Shown here piece by piece: positions 23,200 through 34,291 of a stretch of DNA of 64,000 nucleotides. The stretch covers positions 3,162,001 to 3,226,000 of the forward strand of contig NC_092403.1 of assembly GCF_009017415.1 (NCBI RefSeq), written 5' to 3'. The translations under genes were made by a program, and so were the position numbers. The DNA is from Aspergillus flavus. Taxonomy: Eukaryota; Ascomycota; Eurotiomycetes; Eurotiales; Aspergillaceae. Each line of letters begins with the position of its first letter. The stretch's first letter is position 1. The notes beneath the pieces were generated by a model that worked only from the letters and a program-made list of their open reading frames with translations, did no database searches and had not been told where the DNA came from.

Positions 23200-23968
23200 A
23201 ACAAGCTTGCAACTTGAGTCCTGGAAGATCTATCCGAAATACGAGTCTTGTTCGAACCTTCGTGGAGACTCATAGACCACTCCGGTGAAAACCCGCCAAC
23301 CAGTCGCAGGTGAGATATTAAATAGCTATGGTAATCGCCTGAGAGATAATCTCAAATCTCTGGTGTGGTGCCTACATTCGGAACAATCGTATTCTATGCA
23401 GAAATTGTCATTCGACACCACGCCAAATGCAACATTCCTCTGCGGCACGGGAACATTAGCCATCATGAAGGAAGATGGCTACTGGTCCGACAACAAGAAG
23501 AGCGAGTATGATGAGAAAATTTGGGACCCCAAGCGCTCCGAGCTACCCATCAAAGAGCTCCCGGCCTCGACAGCATGCTCCTCCCTCCCCCAGAAGGTTA
23601 AAGGGGGAAAGCTTGGAATATTCGAAAAGGCTTTGGACTTTTTTGGGGACGGAAGCTTTTTCCTGGTCGATTCACCTGGCCATCTTGCTGGAAATATTAG
23701 CGCTCTTTTCAGAACTCGTAGCAGGGATGGAGAACCCAGATGGATTTTTCTTGCGGGTGACTGCTTCCACCCTCATCACTTCGTCCACTATCCAGAGGCT
23801 CCTTTTGGTGATATTCTTATCGCTCCAAGCGGATGTATCCATGTTGATCCAGAAGCCGCTCGAGAGACTATCCGCAAAATTTCTGCTCTGCGAGAGAGCG
23901 ATCCGAGTGTTCGAGTGTGGGCGGCTCACGCTGGCTCATTAGAAGGTTACTGGGAGTTTTCAAGTTAG
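23200..23968 (+). pseudogene. Metallo-beta-lactamase-fold hydrolase, probably decaying
   Basis: An open frame from about 23276 to 23968 matches the C-terminal two thirds of fungal MBL-fold proteins: VAGEILNSYG, a LVWCLH segment, IFEKALDFFGDGSFFLVDSP, SPGHLAGNI (His ligand), LAGDCFHPHHF (Asp ligand), and WAAHAGS (His ligand). Where the family has the H-x-H-x-D-H zinc motif, this frame reads LHSEQSYS, so the defining ligands are gone. No ATG precedes that region in frame; the expected N-terminal strands can be seen only as broken pieces in other frames between 23200 and 23280. I infer a gene losing function. A missed upstream exon would rescue the start but not the motif. Confidence 0.6.
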
Positions 23969-24370
23969 AGCTGGTGCAAAGGGCTGAATGTTACTCCTCT
24001 CTGGTGAAAGTACGTGATCAGTCCATAGTAATATTTGTTACTTTGCTGTTAGGGTTTATCAAAGTCATCCTCCACAGCTCGGCCGACATCAAGTCCTAGT
24101 TAAACCTCCCATTATAAATTCGTAATACAATTGAAACAGACGCCTTCTTCTGTGGGCCCTAGGCAATTTCCCTATAGCGGCATGTTCTTGTCTTTCCGTC
24201 TGTTGGCTCTGATGAGGCCATTTCTGGCGAATTTAGTACAAGAGGTCCGCTTCTACCTCCAGTATGAGGAGAGGCTTGTGAGATAGTGTAGGTCGAACAT
24301 ACATTCTATTCTTATTCGACTTCGTGACTGGTTATCACGGAAATAGACGGTTTTCCTTCTTTGTTCCGTC

Positions 24371-24388
24371 GCGGAAATTGATTTCCGC
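24371..24388. promoter_or_regulatory. Palindrome GCGGAAAT-TG-ATTTCCGC upstream of the dehydratase gene
   Basis: Near-perfect 18-bp inverted repeat (8-bp arms, CGG-N10-CCG) 103 bp ahead of the start codon at 24491. The duplicated promoter keeps it at 16968-16985 with two changes (GCGGAAATTAATTTCCGT). Its form fits a dimeric Zn2Cys6 site. It is not the published quinate-activator (QutA/Qa-1F) consensus, as far as I can tell. Confidence 0.5.
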
Positions 24389-24490
24389 CCAGACAACATT
24401 AAAACCAGCGAAGTTCCCATGCTAGCATCATGAATCATATTCTCTTCTTCCCCTCGAATCTAAGCTGCAGTACCCGGTCCAAAACGAAAG

Positions 24491-25486
24491 ATGCTAGGCA
24501 ATAAATTAGCAATCAGCAGCTTGTCATTAGGCCAGCACCCTTCCCACCTCTTAGACCACAAAGTTGAGGTCGCTGCTTCTCATGGTTTTGCGGGCATTGA
24601 GATCGTGTTCTCCGACATTGAAGTCTACGCGCGAGAGAAGAGTCTTTCCTTATCGGAGGCAGCATCAGAGATTCAAAAGATATGTGAAACGCACGGGATC
24701 GAGGTTGTGTCCCTGGCTCCATTTGAGAACTTCGAAGGGCACAACTCGCTTGTCGAGGAAAGGCTCCAACTTGCTGCGAAGTGGATCGATATTGCGAAAA
24801 TACTGAAGGCAGCATATCTACAAGTGCCGGCTCAGTATAGCAGTGACTGCACCGGGGAGGAGGCGGTGATCGTAATGGAGTTGCAACAGCTGGCGGATCT
24901 TGCCCGTGCCCAACAGCCGATTATCGCTATTGCCTATGAGCCAATGTCATGGTCCACACATTGCTCGACATGGCAAAGTGCTCTACACATTATCCAACGT
25001 GTGGATCGACCGAACTTTGGACTTTGTTTAGATACCTTCCATGAGCTCACGAGACTGTGGGCCAGTCCGTTCGATCCATCGGGTAAGCTGCCCAACGCGG
25101 ACCAGAATCTGCGAGAATCACTACGTGATTTCCAAGATCATTGCCCTCTAGACAAGATCTTCTATGTGCAGCTCTCAGACGGGGAGCGGTTCGATCCTCC
25201 CTTTTCAACGTCCCACCCGTGGTATCTCGAAGGCGAGGCGCCACAGTTTACTTGGTCACGCCACGCTCGACCATTCCCCCTGGAGGCCGAGATGGGTGGA
25301 TACATGCCAATACCAGAAGTCGCAAGGTCCTGGATTGCAGATAAAGGGTTCAATGGCTGGGTGTCTTTGGAGATCTTTGATCGGAGAATGCGGGAGCCTG
25401 CGTTTCAACCAGAGACCGCTGCACGGCGCGGCAGCTATTCCTGGCGAAAGCTGCAGGATGCGCTGTCGATTACTAGTCATATTTAG
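24491..25486 (+). CDS. 3-dehydroshikimate dehydratase-like TIM-barrel enzyme (AP-endonuclease-2 fold)
   Basis: Single exon, 331 aa, whole length aligns to the sugar-phosphate isomerase/AP-endonuclease-2 TIM-barrel fold used by fungal 3-dehydroshikimate dehydratases. Visible: barrel start KLAISSLSLGQHP, HGFAGIEIVF, the metal-ligand segments IAYEPMSW, LCLDTFHE, VQLSDGE and WVSLEIFD, each ending in an acidic or His residue as the family requires. The reaction would convert 3-dehydroshikimate to protocatechuate, the entry of quinate/shikimate into aromatic breakdown. No other quinate genes (dehydrogenase, dehydroquinase, permease, QutA/QutR) are seen here, apart from a sugar-type permease 24 kb away. 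Other isomerases of the fold cannot be excluded. Confidence 0.82.
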   Translation: MLGNKLAISSLSLGQHPSHLLDHKVEVAASHGFAGIEIVFSDIEVYAREKSLSLSEAASEIQKICETHGIEVVSLAPFENFEGHNSLVEERLQLAAKWIDIAKILKAAYLQVPAQYSSDCTGEEAVIVMELQQLADLARAQQPIIAIAYEPMSWSTHCSTWQSALHIIQRVDRPNFGLCLDTFHELTRLWASPFDPSGKLPNADQNLRESLRDFQDHCPLDKIFYVQLSDGERFDPPFSTSHPWYLEGEAPQFTWSRHARPFPLEAEMGGYMPIPEVARSWIADKGFNGWVSLEIFDRRMREPAFQPETAARRGSYSWRKLQDALSITSHI

Positions 25487-26938
25487 GGAAGGTCGCACTG
25501 GTCCTTTCGCGAGACATGTGGATATGAATCTTGTACGGATGTTGTACGTACTAGGTTACTAGTTGAACTTGTTATGATGTTGTGAATAAGATAAGCCAAA
25601 GTTAGGTAGTCTGCTAGATAAGGCAGTAAGATGACATACTACTTCACACCTGTCAGCATCGCCGAGTGTGTGGTTGGCAATTTTAAAGAGCAATGGGTGA
25701 ATGTAAGATGACCCCCTGTCATTCGTAACTCTCAACGTTTTCCTCTCAAGAGTGATGGCTTCTGCTAAGAAGAAAAGCGTTATAATCGGTTATACCTTAG
25801 CGCTAAGCCGTCAAATACTGTCTGAAGCATTTCTTAGGACTGCCCGAAGATAAGTCTTCACTTGTCACCATTCTTCCGGCATAGTACTGTCTCACCATCT
25901 GCTGTCTTCATCCACTTATAGAGTACGGACCGTCGAGTTCCAGTTCCATCTTAAAATCTCGAATTGCCCTTGGTTCTAGACCGCAAGGTGGATTCAAGAC
26001 TAGTCTGAATGCAGGAGAAACTCTTAAACCGGCAGTAATACTGGAGGGCATATAATATTATTCCAAACCCACGGCGTGGTCACGGTAGTCTGTGTTCCCC
26101 TCGGTGGATCTTCGGCTTTTACTGAAATTAAGGAGCTTTTCCTTCTGACTACTGTTTCACCACCCCCGAAGCGTCAAACAATGGTCTGCATTCCCGGAAA
26201 AGTCACTGGAACGATTTTGACCAAGATTTCACTTACGCTCCCATGAAACACTCAGAATGATCGATCTAGATGGGCAAATGTCTGGTTGCGCAACGTTTAC
26301 CCTGCTATTCCGGTTCGCCGTCAGCCTTTCAGAGCAGGACGAACTTGGCCAGTCAGTCAATGAAACTTCATATCTGCCCCCGTATTATATATGCTATTCG
26401 GGCCTTCGCATGTATGATAGATCGCACTGTCATGAGATCCTGTGGCTCCACCCTCTTTCTGCTCGAAACAAGATCTTGGCAGCGGGTATCGAGTTCTCCT
26501 GGCAGACTCCCTCTACCCCTTCAGTAGTAGTCTATCGAACCGTCTGCTCGGATTGATTAAACCTGTCAGCTTGACACACTGCGACAGTTAGCACTGTCTC
26601 AGGGATTGCTGTTTGGCGGTGATATCTGGTAGTTAGGAAGGGGTTTGCTCCGTGCGGTGATGAGAGTGAAACATCATATCGACCGGTGGAGAGCTTTCAG
26701 TGGGCGGTAATTGGCATTCGGGATATCGAGCTTCGTAGGGCCTAATCCTGTTGTGCGTATTGGTGGAAGGTATTGCATGTTTCAGAATTAGAAACTCGGG
26801 AACTCCCCTGAAGGATGACAAGAAGCTATCATACCAGCTGCCATGGCTTGATGTATTGCGGATTTCTATATATTACTGTGATCCCTCTGCGACAGATATA
26901 CTGGCGTACACCAAGGCATTGTCATCCACTCACTCACC
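25487..26938. other. Intergenic stretch; promoter side of the propeller-like gene
   Basis: No gene, RNA or repeat recognised in 1.45 kb. A TATATATT element at about 26867 lies roughly 70 bp before the next start codon and may be its TATA box. Confidence 0.5.
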
Positions 26939-28450
26939 ATGAGAGGGATTGTCGCTCTTTCTTTCCTCTCTGTGGCGCTGGGCGTCACGGCGGACTTGAC
27001 TGAATCCAACTTGCACAAATACCCTAAGGTGCTGGCACTCGAAAATTCTTTTAACCCCATCAAAGAGGCTTACTGGACTGGATATCCTCACCATCGACGA
27101 ACTCCATTTTCGGTTTCTCCCGATGGAAAATCAGCTTACGTTGCCTACCTTGACGCGAGCGAAACAGACATTCATGTGCAGCAAGTGGATGTAGACACGT
27201 TTCAATCGACCGGGACGTCGGTTACGGTTTCCGGTGGCAAGGAAGGTTTGTGAATAGTCTACAATGGATCACCATGTGGGTGCTTACGATGCAGAGCAGC
27301 GGGCGGACTTGTCGCCCATAATGATGGTTTCGCCCTCCTGACGAACGAGGCCATGCCATCTGGAACGACAAACGCACCACCCAGCGATACACCGGTCCCA
27401 GTCCTATATCGATACACAGATGGGAAACAAACGTGGAAGACGTGGCTGGGTGGACCTGGTGTCCACGAGGCTGACGGTCTCTCCGCGTCGCCTGATCTCA
27501 ATGGCGATCTGGTCTACTCGGAGCAAGCGGGTCTATACGGCGCCTACTTTGTCGTCACCGATTACTCTGGCGACGCAGCCGGACACTATGGTGACAGTAT
27601 TCAATACGTTGCAGCTAATGGAACACTTGTCACAATCACAGGGGCCAGCAGCTCCTGGGGCTGTAGCCATAATACTGGCATCGCTTTCGAGTCGGCCGAT
27701 GAACCTCCGTTTGCGAGTATCTGCGCAGAAGACCAGGGAGCTATTTGGCTGAATAGTAAAACACTGGGTATGTCAAATGACGGCGTGAAAATCTCCAATG
27801 AGAATACCACCAACGGAGCCTCGGGGGAGCCCATGGGGGGCATGTCCGGCAGTTATAGTGCTCTCGCTCGCTTTGCGGAAAGCACTCGGTATATCTTCGC
27901 CTGGGTTTCCCGCGGTGCAATGGATCTCACCGAAAATACGTGGATGGGAAGTGGCTACACGCATGCCCTGAATCGCACCAACAATCGTAACGTAGCCATC
28001 TCCCTGTTCTCCGATAAATACACCATTGTTGGAGAGCAGGCGACTTCAGAGGTCGGTGCCGAAGATGGCGATAAGCAGATCAATTGGCTCACCGAGGGCG
28101 CAAACGACTGTTCGAATGCGCATGCCGCGACGTTCGGAAACAACAGTGCACTGGTGACGTGGGAGGAGATCTCGGATCCAATTTGCGACTTTGTGGCCAT
28201 GGGATGCCGCGGACAGTTCGCTGGTACATTCTTCCAGCAGGTAGATTCCACTGGAAAACGGGTCGGCAGTCCGTTGAAAAGCATGGATACCTTTGTCGCC
28301 GGCGACATGGTGACAATGCCCGATGGTCGGATCTGCTGGCCATATGTGAGCATGGACTGGGATCTATCGCAGGCTGTATATGCATTGACTTCTTCGACCA
28401 CCACGACCATGAGTTTCGCCTGTATTGATCTCACTGGTGACTCTTCCTAG
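26939..28450 (+). CDS. Secreted beta-propeller-like protein of unknown function
   Basis: Two exons, 26939-27245 and 27297-28450, 486 aa. Residues 1-19 form a signal peptide (LSFLSVALGVTAD). The rest contains repeated strand-turn blades, for example FSVSPDGKSAYVAYLDASE, VHEADGLSASPDLNGDLVYS and RYIFAWVSRGAMD, with conserved Trp/Gly at blade ends and several Cys near the C-terminus (AMGCRGQF, MPDGRICWPY). This matches a widespread uncharacterised class of fungal secreted proteins. No catalytic motif was found. It is convergent with the P450 gene on the right, with 229 bp between the stops. Acceptor at 27296 was chosen because it alone keeps frame. Confidence 0.8.
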
Positions 28451-28679
28451 ATTGCAACCTCATCGAGCAACGCCATCCTGACGAGCGCTGCTCCATCGAA
28501 TAATGCTTTGCTTTTTCCTCTCCTGGTCGAAGTAGGTTAGGTTAGGAATATGTCTGTATCCATAGCGATGTACACAATCGTAGGGAGATGAGCCGAGAGA
28601 AAGAGAGAGAAGTCCATTCGACTTGAATACAAGGACCCCTAAACCATATGCTTATATATTTTTTGTATCTTCAGTATTC

Positions 28680-30514
28680 CTACACGTTACGGCGAGTCAG
28701 CCTAAGGATCTGATCGTCTCCATCTATTGGCTTTCCTGGTCCGAGACTTGGCTTAGCTTCATCAAGCCTTGGGAAGCCTTTCCCTCGCACACCCAACACT
28801 TCTTGATCCGGTCCAATTACCTCCAAATCGTATCTCCAAAAGAGAAGTGCCAGATAGGCGAGCACCTGATGCCTTCCCACAACTCTCCCGCTGCACAATG
28901 TGGTGCCGCCGCCAAACCCGCGAAACTCCACCTTCCGCAGGAGCGACTTGTTCCGATAAAATCGGTAGCAGTCAAAAGTTTCAGGATCCGGTCCAAAGGC
29001 CGCACTATGCATCATTTGAGTCCGCTGTGGGATTATAATCTTGGTACCTTTGGGAATGCGGCGACCGTCCAGGGTCGTATCTCGGGTGGTTTCACGAAAG
29101 CTACTACCCGTAGCGGTGAAGCGTAAGGTCTCATTGAACGTTGAATTCATGATGGGACAGCTGTTGAGTAGTGGGTCTTTGGAGACATCTGCCAGTATAG
29201 TTCCATCAATCGTAGGGCTGGAGTCGAGGGCCCGCATCATGGGCGCGATCTCCTCTCGGATCTCGTTCACCACTGTGGGGTTGTTCATCAAATGGGCAAT
29301 CATCCAGTATGATATAGCGTTGACATTGGAATTGAGTCTGGCACGTTTCAGTCGATCCTCAGCCTGGGTCCATGAAGAGATAGCATGGAAAGCCTCTGAC
29401 TTACCCCCACAGGATCGTAAAAACGATACCTGCGATGTCTCTATCGGGAATCCCGGCTTGCTTATAGTCATCATAGACATCGTTAACGAATGAGACAGAG
29501 CCGGGCCGCTCCTCGGCGGGAAAGGCGTAGTATTTCACAAGAACCTCAATCAGATGGTCCCGGAGCTGCGTTGCGTGCTTGGCTAGAAAGGACGGGAGTC
29601 TGTATGAGACCTTCCAGCTAATGGAATCCCATGCTTTAAGGAACGATCGAATATTGGGCTCTATCTCTAGTATGCGAGGGCCAAAAAATGATGTTAGCTG
29701 GGCGTCGATAATCACATCACGGCACAAGCATTCTAGCGAAACCACCTTCACATCTGCTGTTGCAGCGAGGACACTGGTGTTGTAGAACGAGTCCCACTGC
29801 AGTGTGTTGTTCACATGGACTAGGGAGTTGGTCATAAATTCGTGCATTGCATCTGGCTGCGTGAGCTGTTTATGTAGTAGATGGATTCCTGTATGCGCGG
29901 CGGTCATTTGTTTGGCGCTTGGAAAGAGCGATTTATAACCTTCCGCCGGGGTCCTCCACAAAAGCGGCTTGCTCTCGCGCGAGACAGTGGCGATCTCATC
30001 ATAGACGAGATCTACGAATGGCTCGAAAGCAAATGTCGGGCTGTCTTTGTCAATAGCGGCAATCTGTGCAGCCGTTGTGACCATCACCATATCCTGCCCG
30101 GCTATACGCAGGGCACATAGTTTGTGGCGGAACTCTTTCTTGGCCCTAGCAAAAAGGGCACTAGAATTTCTAAAGAAAGGTACGGCATGACCTATAAAGT
30201 AGTGGAGTTTGCACCTCCAGTCAGTGCTGCGGCTGCGTCCCATTGGAGATGGCCCTTATAACACACCGAGATCTAGTAGCATTAGCCATGGTGACTCGCA
30301 GGAAGAAAGATATCGGAAACCTACATGGAATCCAATATGGGAGATACTCTAATCGGTCACGATAGAGCCGCGGGGAGATAGTGAATGCCCATAGCCTCCA
30401 CGCGAAGAGTACTAGAAGCAGTAGATACAGGACGCGATGGAACTTGGTCCGCTCTCCCGTCGCTATGTCTTGCGCGTCGGGCGAGGAGATGCTGCTCACT
30501 AGGTCATCCAACAT
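28680..30514 (-). CDS. Cytochrome P450, CYP7/CYP8-like type
   Basis: Three exons on the minus strand: 30514-30325, about 30191-29405, 29337-28680; about 544 aa. An N-terminal membrane anchor (RVLYLLLLVLFAWRLWAF) precedes a Pro-rich hinge (LPYWIP). The ExxR motif is FNETLR; the heme loop is FGGGTTLCSGR with the Cys ligand. In helix I, instead of A-G-x-D-T-T, it reads WGLNSNVNAISYWMI, the pattern of the CYP7/CYP8 type in which the catalytic Thr is replaced. Such enzymes either hydroxylate sterol-like substrates or rearrange peroxides; the substrate is unknown. The exon 1/2 joint is uncertain: the model given keeps frame but leaves the hinge two residues short. Head to head with a second P450 gene. 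Confidence 0.83.
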
Positions 30515-31146
30515 TTTTTGTTTCTCACTCTAGGTGACCTACAAACAAGCAAGTACGAAGTGGAGTGGTATTCGAAAGGGTCATGGTGAAGCGTCGTTGC
30601 TCGAGGCTTCCTTTTGAAATAGGGCTCCAAGGCAGAGTAAACCAGGTATTCAATAATTTCTGCATAACCTTCCAATTAGGCAGTGGCTCAGAGAGGAGAT
30701 AAGCGCCAAGAGAGGCGGAGTCATGAAGCAGCAAACAGACATCATCCCACAGTTGCATATGAGGGGTTATGAAGCCAAGACATAAGGCTACTTCTGATGC
30801 TATAATAGGCGAGTTGTGGACTGTTTCGGGGCTGTTTTGCATGTCAGAAACGGTGTTTGTTATGATTAAGCCCCAGTCTTAGATGGCCTCACCGCGAGCT
30901 ATAACCAGGTATCATTTTCTATTGGTAAGACTGCAGATCCACGGCACCTTTATTGATCCCTGCCCCCTTGGCCTATGGATGAGGGTGTAAGAAATTAGGG
31001 CAAGGCGGGCATAACCGCGGAAACCGACAAACAAAGACCAACAGGCTAATGTAACCTCAGCTGCACCATTTCCTTTCGTCCGCGTCAATTCCCCTTTCTT
31101 CGTATTTCACTTTCCATTGATTCCTACTCCGTACCCACCCATCACC
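30515..31146. promoter_or_regulatory. Shared promoter of two divergent P450 genes
   Basis: The 632 bp between the two start codons must contain both promoters, so the genes are likely co-regulated. A 105-codon minus-strand frame (30842-30525) inside it has no motifs and is probably chance. Pyrimidine-rich sequence (31070-31140) precedes the right-hand start. Confidence 0.6.
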
Positions 31147-32928
31147 ATGCTTCTACTGCTGCTCGAAACTCTGGCCCTGGCCTACGTGGCCTGGAGCTTG
31201 GTAGCGATGGAGATCAACTACCGCCGCGCGTGTGCTATGAAAATTCCTCTGGTGCGGCTGTGTATCGACCCCCAGAACCTACTTTGGGTCATTCTCGAGC
31301 CCCATCTCTGGCCCTGGCTCGATCGACTTCCCATCAACTGGGGTAATTTTGGTCGCTACTCTCGGCGCGGCTGGTACTTTGCCGACCGAGGCGAGTCGCA
31401 TCGCCGCTACGGTCCGATCTGGGCGCTGGTCACTCCCAAGGAAATTTACATCAATGTCGCCGACTCAGAAGCAATCCATGACATCTTCCAACGACGGACG
31501 GATTTTATTCGCCCCGTGGAACAGTATAGTATGTCTGCTACCGACCATTGCGTACCTATAACCCCGGTGCCTAATCATTATACTGCATTGTAGCGGTGCT
31601 CGAAGTCTATGGACCATGTATCTCCACGGCAAATACAACCGACTGGCCACGTCATCGAAAGGTGCTTGCTACTCCTTTCAACGAGAGTGTGATGTCCTTT
31701 GTATGGGATGAAAGTGTGGAGCAGACCCGCCAGATGATTGACATCTGGGCCTCTCCAGACCTCGATAAGATCTCCAGCGTCGCGAAGGATACCCGTACAC
31801 TATCGTTGAATGTCCTCGCTGCTATAGGATTTCGAAAATCGTATCCTTTTCGCAGTGGTAATGGCAACAGTCACCGGGAGCAAAGTGACTCTGTAAGCTA
31901 TCGTGATGCCTTGCAGACCGTGCTCGATAATGCCATCTTGCTGATGATTATGCCGCGGCGACTCCTCTCTCTTTCGTTTGCTCCGGAATCGTGGCAACAA
32001 TTGGCCAAAGCCGCGACGGACTTTAAGCAGCACATGGTGCGTATGCTGGACGAGGAGGTACAGGCCTTGAACGAGGGCAAAGCTGGCTCGGGGGGTCTGA
32101 TGACGTCCTTTGTGCGCGTCATGAATCTCAAGCAGGAGGACGCACCGTCAAAAGGACTGACTACCGACGAGATCTTTGGCAACATATTCGTGATCAACTT
32201 TGCGGGACATGATACAACGGCCAATACGCTAAGTTTCGGACTACTTCTATTGGCCGCGTACCCCGAGGTGCAAGACTGGGTTGCAGAGGAGCTCCTGTTG
32301 TTGACAAACACCAAGGGTCAATATGCTGACCTTTTCCCCAAGCTCAATCGCTGCCGCGCTGTCATGGTATGTCTATTTTTCCCCAATCGCATATCGTTCA
32401 AACATTCATCTTGATTCTTGATAGCTGGAAACCCTCCGTCTCTACCCCCCGATCCCTTCCTTACCCAAATGGACCAACGACCAGGCCCAACCACTGAAAG
32501 TCGGCGATAGAACGATCATGATCCCACCAAAGGTAGGAATCAATCCTAGCCTTCTCACAATGCACATCGATCCTCAGCACTGGGAGGATCCGCTGGAATG
32601 GAAACCATCACGATGGATCACGCCCACCAAGTTGGTCAGGGCGACTTCGATCGAAGATGAACAACTCATCACTCCGGTGCGGTGCACGTACTTCCCCTGG
32701 TCGGATGGGCCACAGAACTGCCCCGGGAATAAATTCTCGCAGGTGGAGTTTGTCGCGGTCATCGCCAGTCTTTTCCGGCATCACCGGATCAGTCCCGTCG
32801 CGAACGCGGGAGAGACGTTCCAGCAGACGCGCGAGAGGGTGCTGGCTACTACGAGAGATGTTGATCTGCAGCTGCTTCTACGGATGAAGGATGCAGAGCG
32901 GGTACATTTGAAATGTCGGCGGGTCTAA
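31147..32928 (+). CDS. Cytochrome P450 with canonical motifs
   Basis: Three exons: 31147-31528, 31594-32366, 32425-32928; 552 aa. The N-terminal anchor is MLLLLLETLALAYVAWSLV. Helix I has FAGHDTTANTL (the normal acid-Thr pair), the ExxR motif is LETLRLYPP split just upstream by intron 2, PERF-like region is EWKPSRW, and the heme loop is FPWSDGPQNCPGNKFSQ with the Cys ligand. It resembles fungal P450s that oxidise small hydrophobic metabolites in the endoplasmic reticulum. Start chosen at the first ATG; the upstream in-frame codons lack one. Divergent from the CYP7/8-like P450 and next to the O-methyltransferase region, so it is probably part of one metabolic block. Confidence 0.92.
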
Positions 32929-33875
32929 ACCACTGCGAACCTCAAATGGACCTAGCAGAGCACCAGCATCGTACTATCAGGCGCAAGCGGAGAAGGCAGC
33001 CGGCCGACTCGAGAGATGCCAGAAAATAAACTTGCTAAACTGGCGCCTCTAGTGAGTCTGACAAAGGGACATGTCGCACCACCACCAGACAACGCTATTC
33101 TGTGAGCGATTCTAGAAGCCTTCGCGAAAAGTGAGAATACAACCCAGCACCTGCACCAGGAGAGCCAAGCCAGGCAGGCGGAGACCTCTCGATTCTATGC
33201 GCTGATCACGAAGCTGCGTGACAAGTTGTGCTTAGAAGCCAAGGAGACAAGCGCCTAAAGCTATAGAGATAATATATACCAGATACGCCAGTACATGGAC
33301 CAAGATCTCTACATTAGAAAAGCTCTACTACTCTATTGAACAAAAGCTGGACACATCAAATGACCTCCTTGTACTGGTAAAAATCACTTTCGGGAATATT
33401 GGAAGACCAAAATAGAAAGATAGTATTGTTAAGAAACAGTAGCCTAGGCAATTAACCGCAATAATCAGATAATATCAGATCCATGTGCTGGTAGGAAACC
33501 GCGAGTAACACTGACATAAGTTCTCTGCAAATATAGCAAATGGACAATATACAGGTAAGAGATGCTTCAGCGATACCGGTGTACATCCAGGTACATCCAG
33601 GCAATCCTCCCTCTCGATTTGGGAGGCGAGTCATCGTTGAACACAACAAGATGGAAGTCGAACATGGCTGCTGTACGAGCAACCATTCGCATCGTGATGA
33701 CCACTGGCCGTCTTGACAAGGACAGTCATAACCACCCTTACCACTGTCCACACCAGATTCACATCACGTCTCCGCGTTTGTCAAGGTAGTATCACTGTTC
33801 CACGGTGTCAGCGTTTTGTATGAAAGTAGGTAAAGAAACGGGCTTGTTATTAGGATTTTAGAGAAAAGAAGAATT
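32929..33875 (+). other. Intergenic stretch with a possible retroelement gag relic
   Basis: Between about 33010 and 33330 the plus strand shows a broken, Gln/Glu/Lys-rich coiled-coil-like reading (EAFAKSENTTQHLHQESQ, then RFYALITKLRDKLCLEAKE) interrupted by stops. This is the style of degraded fungal Gag-like sequence. No reverse transcriptase, LTR or target duplication was seen, so this is weak. Nothing recognised in 33330-33875. Confidence 0.3.
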
Positions 33876-34291
33876 CTACCAAGGCAAAGGAGGGTTGCGA
33901 AGATGTGCCTGGTCTAATTGGCGGAGTATCTCTTTCGCCGGTGCCCATGAAGTAAGAACAGATCCAGCTAATGTCAGCCAGGCCATGTTGCTGCCCAACA
34001 TCTGCAGTACTTTCGGCTGAGTCCGGAGACCATTAATGCGGGTGATGAGATCAGCTTCATCGAAATAGTCCCAGGTGCCTGCAGGGTTGAGCAAATTTGG
34101 GTAAAGAATCGGGAATACCTCATAGCAGAGAATATGATCGAGCTGATCACCCTAATAATGATGCCGAGACGATGCAGCGATTGTGCCATAAGGGCTATGT
34201 CATCTGACGACATTACGCAGTCGAGGAAAAGAGTCGAAAGGCAGATGCAGGCGTCTTTTTCAGCCTCCGTCAGAGATTCGATGTTGCTCAT
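33876..34291 (-). pseudogene. DUF7079-like small protein with an apparent frameshift
   Basis: Reading the minus strand, 34291 onward gives MSNIESLTEAEKDACICLST, then SDDIALMAQSLHRLGI. After position 34160 the homologous frame changes and continues LDHILCYEVFPILYPNLLN, AGTWDYFDEADLITRI to a stop at 33876. Together this is the pattern of the roughly 130-residue DUF7079 family (LFLD motif, then EV-P-x-NLL-x-AG-W). The shift is centred on 34152-34159 (minus-strand ATTATTAG); omitting 8 nt would restore alignment, but an intron that short is not credible. Either a recent pseudogene, an assembly error, or an unusual splice. Function of the family is unknown. Confidence 0.55.

Noticed and set aside
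30525..30842. 105-codon minus-strand frame between the two P450 genes
   Set aside because: No motif and located in the shared promoter.
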